DNA of 10,487 nt from Fimbriimonadaceae bacterium (GCA_019454665.1 JACFNW010000041.1:1-10487); one strand, 5' to 3'. Shown: positions 1-6,901, numbered from the stretch's first letter. The notes: generated by a model not told the origin, from the letters alone. Made by a program: numbers and translations.

Positions 1-1991
1 TCGTGACGCTGGTCAACGGCTGGAAAGGCCAGCCCTTCCGGGCGACCGTCATGGCCGTGGTGGCGAGCGTGCTCGTGTTCTTTGTCGGTCTTGGGCTGGT
101 GCCCTCGATCGTCCAGCGAGCGTACGTCGGCCCGAACTACTTGGACGTTGAAGGACCGTTCGCCAAGAACGCCATCGAGATGACGCGGTTCGCCTACGGA
201 CTAGACAACATCGAGGTCAAGGACTTCGACGTGCAGGTGAGGCCGACGCCCGCCGAGGTGGACGCCTCGCGCAACACGCTCGACAACATGCGGCTTTGGG
301 ACCCCGACGTGCTGCGTCAGTCGTTCGAGGGCCTGCAGGGCTTGCGGCGCTATTACGCGTTCTATGACGTGGACATTGATCGCTACACTATCGCAGGGAA
401 GCAACGCGTGGTGATGCTCAGCCCGCGCGACATTGACATTGACGGCCTGGACCGCAATGCCCGCAACTGGGTGAACCAGCGCCTGCAATACACGCACGGC
501 ATCGGCATGGCCCTCTCGCCCGTCAACGAGGCCGAGCCAAGCGGTCGGCCCAAGTTCTTGGTCAAGGACCTGCCCGTCAAGACTCCGGAAGGGTTGAGCA
601 TCGAGCAGCCCCGGCTCTACTTCAGCGACATCCGCGACGAATACGGTGGTCTGCGCGACGACTATGCCGTCGTGGACACCAAGGAAGACGAGTTCGACAT
701 GCCCTCGGAACGCGAGGTGAAGACGTACCGCTGGACGGCGAACCGTGGCGTGCCGCTGGGCGCACCCATGGCCAAGTTCGCCTATGCGACCCTGTTCAGC
801 GACCAAAACCTGCTCATCTCGCCCAACGTGACGGGCAAGTCGCGCATCCTCTATCGGCGCAACGTGATCGAACGCGCGTCGCTGGTTTATCCGTTCTTGC
901 AGTTCGACCGAGACCCCTATCTGGTGGCGTTCGGCGGGCGGTTCCTTTGGATTCTGGACGGTTACACGACCACCGACCGCGTGCCGTACTCGGCGCGGAT
1001 TCAGGGCGCGAAGGGGCTCAACTACATCCGCAATTCGGTCAAGGCCGTGGTGGATGCCTATTCGGGCGAGTGCACGGCCTATGCGGTCGAGCCGAAGGAG
1101 CCGCTCTTGGTCGCGTGGCAACGGGTCTATCCCGGCCTGATCCGGCCCGCTTCCGAGGTCCCCGAGGGGTTGGAGCGCCACTTCCGCTATCCGGAAGACT
1201 TGTTCATGCTCCAAAGCCACCAGCTCACCCAGTACCACGTGACGGAGCCGACGCAGTTCCTCAACAACGAGGACGCCTGGGAGGTCCCCATCGAGCGGGG
1301 CCAAAGCGGCAGCGGCGAGCGGATGAAGGCCTACTGGGTGCAGATGCGGCTGCCCGACGAAGCGGACGAGGGCTTCATGCTCATCCTCCCGTTCACCCCG
1401 CGCGAGAAACCCAACATGAGCGGATGGCTCGCGGCGCATTGCGACCCGGGCCAGTACGGACGATTGGTTCTGTACAAGTTCCCGAAGGGAAGCGTCATCC
1501 AAGGTCCCGCCCAGATGGAGTCCATCTTCGACCAGGACCGCGAGATCGCCGACATCAACCGGCAGCTCAACAACGACCAGAGCCAGATCGTGCCGGGCAA
1601 CCTGTTGGTCGTGCCGATCGGGCGCAGCGTGCTTTACGTCAAGCCGCTCTTCCTGCGTTCGCGTTCGCAGGGCATCCAAGCGATTCCTGAACTCAAGAAA
1701 GTCATCTTGGGCTTGAGCGACCAGGTCGTGGTGGCGGACACCTACGCCGAGGCGCTGCAGAAGCTCTTCGGGCGCGACCCGCGCAAGACGGGGGCAACGC
1801 CTGCACCCATCGCGCCGAGCGACGCGGCGCAGCCCGCCCAAGAGAGCGATGCGTTCATCCCCAAGGCTCAAGTGCGCGATGCCGCCAAATTGCTCGATCA
1901 AGCCCAGGAAGCCCTGAAGGCGGGCGACTTCGGCAAGTACGGCGAACTCATCCGCGAACTCTCGACCAAGTTGCGGGCGCTGGGCGAGTGA
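1..1991 (+). CDS. UPF0182 family membrane protein, C-terminal part (5' end outside window)
   Basis: The frame is open from the left edge to TGA at 1989-1991. A GTG at position 3 is probably internal, because family members are about 900-1000 residues with several N-terminal membrane helices. The visible 662 residues hold one last helix (about 15-35). Next comes the family-typical junction: VQ..YVGPNYLDVEGPFAKN and then TRFAYGLDNIEV. The rest is a large soluble region, presumably outside the membrane. An Ala/Pro-rich linker (about 598-620) leads to a helical tail ending AGDFGKYGELIRELSTKL, which also fits UPF0182 (COG1615). The function of this family is not established. The gene ends 22 bases before ispDF, so the two may share a transcript, although a promoter-like box lies in the junction. 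Family assignment is confident; the true start cannot be seen. Confidence 0.9.
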   Translation, partial: VTLVNGWKGQPFRATVMAVVASVLVFFVGLGLVPSIVQRAYVGPNYLDVEGPFAKNAIEMTRFAYGLDNIEVKDFDVQVRPTPAEVDASRNTLDNMRLWDPDVLRQSFEGLQGLRRYYAFYDVDIDRYTIAGKQRVVMLSPRDIDIDGLDRNARNWVNQRLQYTHGIGMALSPVNEAEPSGRPKFLVKDLPVKTPEGLSIEQPRLYFSDIRDEYGGLRDDYAVVDTKEDEFDMPSEREVKTYRWTANRGVPLGAPMAKFAYATLFSDQNLLISPNVTGKSRILYRRNVIERASLVYPFLQFDRDPYLVAFGGRFLWILDGYTTTDRVPYSARIQGAKGLNYIRNSVKAVVDAYSGECTAYAVEPKEPLLVAWQRVYPGLIRPASEVPEGLERHFRYPEDLFMLQSHQLTQYHVTEPTQFLNNEDAWEVPIERGQSGSGERMKAYWVQMRLPDEADEGFMLILPFTPREKPNMSGWLAAHCDPGQYGRLVLYKFPKGSVIQGPAQMESIFDQDREIADINRQLNNDQSQIVPGNLLVVPIGRSVLYVKPLFLRSRSQGIQAIPELKKVILGLSDQVVVADTYAEALQKLFGRDPRKTGATPAPIAPSDAAQPAQESDAFIPKAQVRDAAKLLDQAQEALKAGDFGKYGELIRELSTKLRALGE

Positions 1992-1997
1992 TACACT
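1971..1997 (+). promoter_or_regulatory. Possible promoter before ispDF
   Basis: TACACT (1992-1997) matches the -10 consensus at 4 of 6 positions. TTGCGG (1971-1976) is a weak -35 candidate with a short 15-base spacer. The box overlaps the stop of the preceding gene. If used, it would give a leader of only about 10 bases before the GTG at 2014, and no Shine-Dalgarno sequence is visible there. The candidate is weak and rests mainly on resemblance to the box before the metH-like gene. Confidence 0.3.
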
Positions 1998-2013
1998 TCG
2001 AGCCATCGAACCC

Positions 2014-3153
2014 GTGAAGCCTCGCGTCGCCGCCATCGTCCTCGCCGCCGGAAGGGGCGAGCGCTTCGGCGCGGACAAAGTGAACCTGTCGCTCGGTGGC
2101 AAGTCCGTCTGGCGCTGGTCGTTCGAGGCGTTTCTCGCCCACCCGGAAGTGAACGAGGTCGGCTTGGTGTGCGCGGCGGAAAACGTCGAGGCGTTCCGGT
2201 CGGCCGCTCCCGAGGCGGCGTTCGTCGTCGCTGGCGGCGCGTCGCGTCAAGAGAGTTCCGAAGCGGGTGTTCGGGCAGCGCAAACCGAGATCGTGTTGGT
2301 GCACGATGCCGCCCGCCCGTTCGTCTCGGCGGGACTCGTGTCGCGCGTGCTCGGAGGGGTGCGCGAGGCGGGTGCCGCCGCGCCCTCGCTGCCCATGACC
2401 GACACCGTGAAGCAACGCGACGGCGAGGCTTGGCGCACACTCGACCGGCAGGCGTTGCGAACGGTTCAGACCCCCCAAGGCGCGCGCCGGGACCTCTTGC
2501 TTCATGCGTTCGAGGCGGCCCGCGCCGAGGGCCGGACGTGCACCGACGAACTCTCGGCGATGGAGGCGATCGGCGTTCGGCCCGCGCTGGTCGAAGGCGA
2601 CGAAGGCAATATGAAGATCACGCACCCTGGCGATTTGGAGAAGGCTCTGGCGCGCTTCGGCACGGAGACACGCGTGGGCTTCGGCTACGACGTGCATGCG
2701 TTTTCGGACGACCCGGGACGCACGTTGATGCTGGGCGGAGTGGCGTTCGAGGGGCATCGCGCGTTGGCCGGCCACAGCGATGCGGACGTGTTGCTGCATG
2801 CGATCGCGGATGCCGTGCTCGGCGCGGCGGGGCTGCCCGATATCGGCCACCACTTCCCGAACACCGACCCCGAGTGGAAGGATCGGCCCTCGCTCGACTT
2901 CGTGGCCCGTGCCGCCGCTTTGGTGACTGCCGAGGGCTGGCGCGTGGCGAATGTAGATGCGGCCCTGATCGCCGAGTCGCCCAAGATCGGCCCCAAGCGC
3001 GAGGCCATCCGAGCGGGAATCGCGGCAGCGCTCGGTATCGAACCCGACCGGGTGGGCATCAAGGCCACAACGCACGAGGGCATCGGGGCAATGGGCCGAG
3101 GCGAAGGCATCGCGGCGCATGCCGTGGCGACGCTCGTTCGCTTCCGGTTCTGA
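2014..3153 (+). CDS. ispDF: Bifunctional IspD/IspF (MEP isoprenoid pathway)
   Basis: This fusion would carry out two cytoplasmic MEP-pathway steps: making CDP-methylerythritol from MEP and CTP (IspD), and cyclising CDP-ME 2-phosphate to MEcPP (IspF). IspD covers about residues 1-215, with the nucleotide loop LAAGRGERFG (10-19), K22, VHDAARP (96-102), TVQTPQ (150-155) and NMKIT (199-203). The usual PKQ around the loop lysine reads DKV here. IspF begins near 220 with GFGYDVHAF, giving metal ligands D226 and H228. H262 in LLHAI is the third ligand, DIGHHFPNTDP follows, and THEGIGAMGRGEGIA (353-367) is the terminal signature. His354 stands where Thr or Asn is usual. Both halves look complete at 379 residues. 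The GTG start is chosen because it places the loop at the usual distance; no Shine-Dalgarno sequence is visible. The intervening IspE step is not encoded here. Confidence 0.95.
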   Translation: MKPRVAAIVLAAGRGERFGADKVNLSLGGKSVWRWSFEAFLAHPEVNEVGLVCAAENVEAFRSAAPEAAFVVAGGASRQESSEAGVRAAQTEIVLVHDAARPFVSAGLVSRVLGGVREAGAAAPSLPMTDTVKQRDGEAWRTLDRQALRTVQTPQGARRDLLLHAFEAARAEGRTCTDELSAMEAIGVRPALVEGDEGNMKITHPGDLEKALARFGTETRVGFGYDVHAFSDDPGRTLMLGGVAFEGHRALAGHSDADVLLHAIADAVLGAAGLPDIGHHFPNTDPEWKDRPSLDFVARAAALVTAEGWRVANVDAALIAESPKIGPKREAIRAGIAAALGIEPDRVGIKATTHEGIGAMGRGEGIAAHAVATLVRFRF

Positions 3154-3228
3154 ATCTTGAGAGCCTCGGGAACCAACGACCGGGGAGTCGCGGTAACAAC
3201 CCAAGAGTCTGTATAGACCACCCTCCCC

Positions 3229-3270
3229 GGCTCCGCTCCTTCTCCCTCGAGGACGGAGCCACTTCCTTTT
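3229..3270 (+). terminator. Probable intrinsic terminator after ispDF
   Basis: GGCTCCG (3229-3235) pairs with CGGAGCC (3254-3260). Past a one-base bulge, TCCT (3237-3240) pairs with AGGA (3250-3253), leaving a 9-base loop. ACTTCCTTTT follows directly as a T-rich tail. It lies 76 bases after the ispDF stop and before the next promoter-like box, which suits ending the upstream transcript. The rest of the 178-base gap (3154-3331) shows no gene. Confidence 0.6.
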
Positions 3271-3304
3271 GGGGGTCGGCCCGGTCAAGTAAACTGGGCC
3301 CATC
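3267..3304 (+). promoter_or_regulatory. Possible promoter before the metH-like gene
   Basis: TAAACT (3290-3295) is a 4-of-6 match to the -10 consensus. The hexamer 17 bases upstream (TTTTGG, 3267-3272) is a poor -35. The 9-mer TAAACTGGG here occurs again in the better promoter candidate of the prepilin gene on the other strand. The box sits just after the terminator, about 36 bases before the GTG start at 3332. No Shine-Dalgarno sequence is visible. Confidence 0.35.
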
Positions 3305-3331
3305 GCAGACCCGACTCAGAACCCGCCGAAC

Positions 3332-4981
3332 GTGGGCGAGGTGATCTACGACCCCCTGATCGAACTCATGAAACGGTTCGAGAACGTGCGCGTGAGCGAC
3401 ACGTCCAAAGACCCGTTCGCCGGGCTGTCGGTCGAGGAGGCGCTCAAGAAGCACATCGTCGAGGGCATCAAGCGCAACCTCGAAGCCCACCTTGATGCGG
3501 CGCTGGAGACGTACCCTCCGCTGGCGATCATCAACGACATCCTGCTCGATGGCATGAAGACCGTTGGCGAGCTGTTCGGTGCGGGCAAGATGCAGCTGCC
3601 GTTCGTGCTTCAAAGCGCCGAGGTGATGAAGGCGGCCGTGCGGCACCTGGAACCGCTGATGGAGAAGCTGGAGGGCGGCGAACGCGGGTCCATGCTGATC
3701 GCCACCGTGGCGGGCGACGTCCACGACATCGGCAAGAACCTCGTGGACATCATCCTCACCAACAACGGCTACCGCGTGGTCAACATCGGCATCAAGCAAC
3801 CCATCAACGCCATCATCGAAAAGGCGCAGGAACACAACTGCCAAGTGATCGGAATGAGCGGGCTGCTCGTCAAGAGCACGTTGGTCATGCGGGACAACCT
3901 TTTGGAGCTCAACGCCAGGGGACTTCACCACTACCCGGTCGTCCTCGGTGGTGCGGCTCTGACCCGAGCTTATGTGGAACAAGACCTGGCCGGCATCTAC
4001 GCCGGACGAGTCCACTACGCCCAAGACGCCTTCGAAGGGTTGGCGCTGATGGAGCGTTTGGAGAAGGGCGAATGGACGGAACCGGCGCCTCTCGCCGAGC
4101 CGCGCGTCGCCTCGCACCGGTTGCCCGACCAACAGCCGGATCTCTACGTATTTGACGGCGTGCGAAGCGACGTCCGCACCGACGTTCCGGTGCCGAAGCT
4201 ACCGTTCTATGGGGCGAAGAAGTTCTCACGATTCGATATCTTCGAGCTTTACCGCTACATCAATCCCGTCAGCCTGTTTCGGGGGCAGTGGCAGTTCAAA
4301 CGGCAGGATGGCATGGACAATCCCACGTTCAACGCTTGGCTCGAAGCCAATGCCCGTCCCATCTTCGAGCGCAAGTGTCGCGATTTGGCAACCGTGCTCG
4401 AACCTCGCGTCAAGTGGGGCTATTTCTGGTGCCAAAGCGACGGCAACGACTTGATCGTGTATGACGAAGACGCCAAGACCGAACGCGCCCGGTTCCGCTT
4501 CCCGCGCCAATCGGTGGACCGGCGACTATGCCTCAGCGACTTCTTCCGCTCGGTGGATTCGGGCGAAATGGACGTGGTCGGCTTCCATGTGGTCACCGTC
4601 GGGCACGCCGTTTCCGAGCACGAGCGGGCGCTGTTCGCCAGGGGAGACTACGAGGAGTACCTCTATACGCACGGCATGGGCGTTGAGACCGCCGAGGCGC
4701 TAGCCGAATACTGGCACAAGCAGATTCGAGCCGAAATGGGCATCGGAGCCAATGATCCGGAGGACATGAAGCAGCTCTTTGGTGCCAAGTACCAGGGTTC
4801 GCGCTACTCGTTCGGCTACCCCGCTTGCCCCAACCTTGAAGATCAGGCGCTCCTCATGGAATTGCTTCAGCCGCAAGACATCGGGATCGAGCTCTCCGAG
4901 GAGTTCATGCTGGTGCCTGAGCAATCCACCAGCGCGATCATCGTCCACCACCCCGAGGCGAAGTACTTTAATATTCGGTAA
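3332..4981 (+). CDS. metH: Methionine synthase C-terminal half: cobalamin-binding and reactivation modules
   Basis: This 549-residue protein covers only the cap, B12-binding and S-adenosylmethionine-dependent reactivation modules of cobalamin-dependent methionine synthase. The four-helix cap spans about 35-110 (DGMKTVGELFGAGKMQLP, QSAEVMKAAV). The B12 domain spans about 115-250: D129-V-H131-D-I-G134 with His131 as the expected lower cobalt ligand, GMSGLL (174-179) and VLGGAA (204-209). The activation domain spans about 295-549, with RYSFGYPACP (491-500) as its AdoMet-binding signature. The homocysteine- and folate-binding modules of full MetH (about 1200 residues) are absent. The 178 bases upstream cannot encode them, so they should be elsewhere in the genome. 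An in-frame TAA at 3290-3292 limits N-terminal extension; GTG 3332 is the first usual start. The start falls at the natural linker before the cap, which suggests a stable split gene rather than decay. The frame is intact throughout. Confidence 0.9.
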   Translation: MGEVIYDPLIELMKRFENVRVSDTSKDPFAGLSVEEALKKHIVEGIKRNLEAHLDAALETYPPLAIINDILLDGMKTVGELFGAGKMQLPFVLQSAEVMKAAVRHLEPLMEKLEGGERGSMLIATVAGDVHDIGKNLVDIILTNNGYRVVNIGIKQPINAIIEKAQEHNCQVIGMSGLLVKSTLVMRDNLLELNARGLHHYPVVLGGAALTRAYVEQDLAGIYAGRVHYAQDAFEGLALMERLEKGEWTEPAPLAEPRVASHRLPDQQPDLYVFDGVRSDVRTDVPVPKLPFYGAKKFSRFDIFELYRYINPVSLFRGQWQFKRQDGMDNPTFNAWLEANARPIFERKCRDLATVLEPRVKWGYFWCQSDGNDLIVYDEDAKTERARFRFPRQSVDRRLCLSDFFRSVDSGEMDVVGFHVVTVGHAVSEHERALFARGDYEEYLYTHGMGVETAEALAEYWHKQIRAEMGIGANDPEDMKQLFGAKYQGSRYSFGYPACPNLEDQALLMELLQPQDIGIELSEEFMLVPEQSTSAIIVHHPEAKYFNIR

Positions 4982-5014
4982 GGGAAGAGGGAAGAAGGAA
5001 GAAGGAAGAAGGAA
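4980..5014. repeat. All-purine tandem heptamer (GGAAGAA, about 3.6 copies)
   Basis: Every base from 4980 to 5014 is A or G. From 4990 the heptamer GGAAGAA repeats three times and is followed by GGAA. This makes a mirror-symmetric purine tract starting inside the stop codon of the metH-like gene. Such tracts can form triplex (H-DNA) structures in principle; nothing here shows that this one does. Confidence 0.8.
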
Positions 5015-5068
5015 TTAGATCCTCAACAGTGCCTGAGCGATTCTCCATCTTCCACTTTCCCTCTTCCC
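4982..5068. repeat. Inverted repeat in the convergent gap; possible two-way terminator
   Basis: GGGAAGAGGGAA (4982-4993) is exactly complementary to TTCCCTCTTCCC (5057-5068), with 63 bases between. Purine/pyrimidine similarity continues less exactly inward. The + strand metH-like gene and the - strand 177-residue gene point at each other across this 102-base gap (4982-5083). A terminator role is therefore plausible, but the loop is long and no clear T-run follows on either strand. No gene is seen in the gap. Confidence 0.5.
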
Positions 5069-5083
5069 AGTGATCTTCCTTGC

Positions 5084-5617
5084 TTAGCCCGGCAGGAAGC
5101 CATATTCGGTCCTTACCAGCTGGCCCTTCACGTAGATCAAGGTTTTCACATCGGGCCGCCAGCCGTGTCGGAAGAAGCTGATCTCGCCCGTGAAAGCGTC
5201 GCGTTCTTCTTGCGAAGCAGTCCAATCCGCGTAGGTGCCCAGATACCAGGCTTCGTAGACACCAAAGTCGTTCTCGATCCGTGATCCAAAGGGTGTCAAT
5301 CCTCTTGACTCTAGGAAGACCTTCTCCTCCGTCGTGTATCGGTCGGCGGTTGCGATGGCGTTGGGTCCGATTGGCAACCACTGGACGACTCGTCCTTCTC
5401 GACGGAGGTCCGCTGGATAGTGTTGATCCAACTCCGATAGCCGGCTGCCCGGCGGTACTTTGCGGCCCGCTTCGTAGGAGCGTTGGGCCCGGGTCCAACG
5501 CAGGCTCGCCAACCCGGCGGCTCCAAGGAGGAGGACGAAGGTGAGCCCGGCAAGCCACAGGGCTCGATCACGCCGAGCTGTGAAGGACCGAGTCTCCTGT
5601 CGCGATGGCTCGCTCAT
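5084..5617 (-). CDS. Unrecognised single-helix membrane protein, 177 residues
   Basis: I do not recognise this protein. It has a short charged N-terminus (SRQETRSFTARRDR), one membrane helix at about 19-39 and a soluble region of about 138 residues. By the positive-inside rule the soluble part should lie outside the cytoplasm. That part is rich in aromatic residues, with GSRLSELDQHYP, VVQWLPIGPNA, VYEAWYLGTYADW and the C-terminal end LVRTEYGFLPG. It has no cysteines and no signal peptidase or lipobox site that I can see. The ATG at 5617 is the start used; no good Shine-Dalgarno sequence precedes it. It follows the prepilin/88-residue pair on the same strand after 113 bases, so it could be the third gene of that unit. 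A resemblance of GSRLSEL to BamE/SmpA-like repeats is too weak to use. Confidence 0.75.
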   Translation of the reverse strand: MSEPSRQETRSFTARRDRALWLAGLTFVLLLGAAGLASLRWTRAQRSYEAGRKVPPGSRLSELDQHYPADLRREGRVVQWLPIGPNAIATADRYTTEEKVFLESRGLTPFGSRIENDFGVYEAWYLGTYADWTASQEERDAFTGEISFFRHGWRPDVKTLIYVKGQLVRTEYGFLPG

Positions 5618-5672
5618 GTAGCGGGGGTCTCGAGTCCGCGGCCACCAATCGGCACCGGGTCCATGCCAGCCT

Positions 5673-5709
5673 CCTCGTCCCCTCCCGCCAAGGGCGAAAG
5701 AGGACGAGG
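5673..5709 (-). other. Nested hairpin in the gap between the 88- and 177-residue genes
   Basis: CCTCGTCC (5673-5680) pairs with GGACGAGG (5702-5709), and a small inner CGCC/GGCG-type pairing lies in the loop. It is the only structure I see in the 113-base gap 5618-5730. No T-run follows on the - strand, so it is not a classical terminator. It could instead be an attenuating or processing hairpin after the prepilin pair. Confidence 0.4.
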
Positions 5710-5730
5710 GGCCGGAGATTGCGACTTGCG

Positions 5731-5997
5731 TTAGCGGGATTCGCCTTCGCCGCGTCCACCGATCGCGCCGCCGAGATCTATCTCCTCGCCGCGACCTCCC
5801 TGCGCGCCAGCCTGTTGGCCGCGTTGCATGGCTTCCATTTCGAGTTGCTTGCCCGTCTTGGATCCGGGCGGCAGATCGTTGTTCACGCCGGGAACGGTTC
5901 GGTCACCGGCGAGCGCGTTGAACGCGCTCCAGCCCGCGAGGGCCACGGCAACGACCGCCACGACGATCAGCAGCGCTTTCTTGGTGCCTTCGCTCAT
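5731..5997 (-). CDS. Small single-helix membrane protein coupled to the prepilin gene, 88 residues
   Basis: The protein has a basic N-terminus (MSEGTKK), a strongly hydrophobic helix at about 8-29 and then a Gly/Gln/Glu-rich tail. The tail includes DLPPGSKTG, EMEAMQRGQQ and the C-terminal GGRGEGESR. I know no named function for it. The TAA of the prepilin gene is followed directly by this gene's ATG (TAAATG), and no separate Shine-Dalgarno sequence is visible. Translation by reinitiation after the prepilin gene is therefore likely, which implies co-production and perhaps a joint role at the membrane. The single helix and flexible tail would suit a membrane anchor or an accessory to the pilin-like protein; that is inference. 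The coupling and the hydrophobic helix make a real gene likely. Confidence 0.8.
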   Translation of the reverse strand: MSEGTKKALLIVVAVVAVALAGWSAFNALAGDRTVPGVNNDLPPGSKTGKQLEMEAMQRGQQAGAQGGRGEEIDLGGAIGGRGEGESR

Positions 5998-6888
5998 TTA
6001 GTGGAACCGCTCGTCGAAGTGCATCAGGTTCTTGCGGTTGTTCGCGTACGCGCCCGCAAAGTCCGTCGCCCACTGGATATCGGCCACCTGAGCCCGCTTC
6101 ATGCCTTTGGCGTGGCCATCGGCGAACGCGTAATTGACGACGCCGTTGAACGCGCCGACCGACATCGCGTCGCCGGGGCCGCACCACGCGCCCGCGTACG
6201 AGTCCACGATGGGATACTCGCTGATCGCCAGCGTCGTGCCCATCTGAGCGCTGTTGAAGATGACCCAGCGGTTGTCGTTGCGGTGCTGCATCAGACCGTT
6301 CCAATAGGTCCAGGTGCAGTACAGCGGGTGCATGAAGATCGTCGAGGCCGGCGCACCGAGTTCACTCGAGTTGAGCGAGTCGGACGAGGTGGAGAGCGGC
6401 AGGCCCGTGACCGTGCTGACGCTCGACCAGCCTGCGACACCGAACGCCGCGAACCGACCCGTCGTGCCGCCCGATCGCGCATCCGGGTGGAAGTACGTGA
6501 ACACGTAGCTCACCGCGCCGCCCGGGGTGTTGGGGCCGGTCGAGGGGCAGTCGTTGCGCTGGAGGGTGTCCTGCGGGGACTTCCAGATGTCGCGCGACTT
6601 GACGTAGGGCGCGAGCATCACGTGGCCGCTGTTGACCTGCTCGCAGTCGACCACCGCGGCCCCGCCGCAGCCCCAGTTCGGTCGGCTGTTGCGGAGCATC
6701 ACGAACTTGTCGTCGTAGTCGTTGTTGTACATCAACGCCGAGAGCATCACCTGCTTCGTGTTGGAAAGGTCGGTGGTCTTCTTCGCGGCGTTCTTGGCCT
6801 GAGCGTAGACGGGGAAGAGCATGGCCGCAAGAATCGCGATGATGGCGATCACGACCAGGAGTTCGATCAATGTGAATGCTTTGCGCAA
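5998..6888 (-). CDS. Prepilin-like protein (type IV pilin/pseudopilin N-terminus, H-X9-DG-like C-terminus)
   Basis: This 296-residue protein begins with the class III prepilin signal RKA/FTLIELLVVIAIIAIL. Prepilin peptidase should cut after Ala4, so Phe5 becomes the mature N-terminus and Glu9 is the conserved Glu+5. Ala replaces the more usual Gly at -1. LFPVYAQAK, then AAKKTTDLSN, continue the N-terminal helix. The C-terminal FADGHAKG (Asp257-Gly258) matches the H-X9-DG prepilin-associated domain, but Phe247 stands where the His is expected. The TTG at 6888 is the start because AGGAGG lies 7 bases upstream and the leader then has normal length. An ATG 75 bases further upstream falls in the promoter and would give an untypical leader. 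The likely role is a surface fibre or secretion-system pseudopilin. No pilus machinery genes are in the window. Confidence 0.92.
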   Translation of the reverse strand: MRKAFTLIELLVVIAIIAILAAMLFPVYAQAKNAAKKTTDLSNTKQVMLSALMYNNDYDDKFVMLRNSRPNWGCGGAAVVDCEQVNSGHVMLAPYVKSRDIWKSPQDTLQRNDCPSTGPNTPGGAVSYVFTYFHPDARSGGTTGRFAAFGVAGWSSVSTVTGLPLSTSSDSLNSSELGAPASTIFMHPLYCTWTYWNGLMQHRNDNRWVIFNSAQMGTTLAISEYPIVDSYAGAWCGPGDAMSVGAFNGVVNYAFADGHAKGMKRAQVADIQWATDFAGAYANNRKNLMHFDERFH

Positions 6889-6895
6889 GGCATAT

Positions 6896-6901
6896 CCTCC
6901 T
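6896..6901 (-). promoter_or_regulatory. Strong Shine-Dalgarno sequence for the prepilin gene
   Basis: On the - strand this reads AGGAGG, 7 bases before the TTG at 6888. It fixes the TTG as the start, and it is the only full-consensus ribosome binding site I see at a gene start in this window. Confidence 0.85.

Noticed and set aside
201..2102. Very long open frame on the - strand opposite the UPF0182 gene (633 codons)
   Set aside because: The translation is low-complexity, rich in Arg, His, Val and Leu, with no family signature, while the + frame carries clear UPF0182 motifs. High GC leaves antisense frames open.
4990..5014. Heptamer tandem as a CRISPR array
   Set aside because: The units are 7 bases with no spacers, so this is simple-sequence repetition.
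5084..5617. 177-residue protein as a BamE/SmpA-like lipoprotein
   Set aside because: There is no Cys for lipidation, and only one short segment (GSRLSEL) resembles the family.
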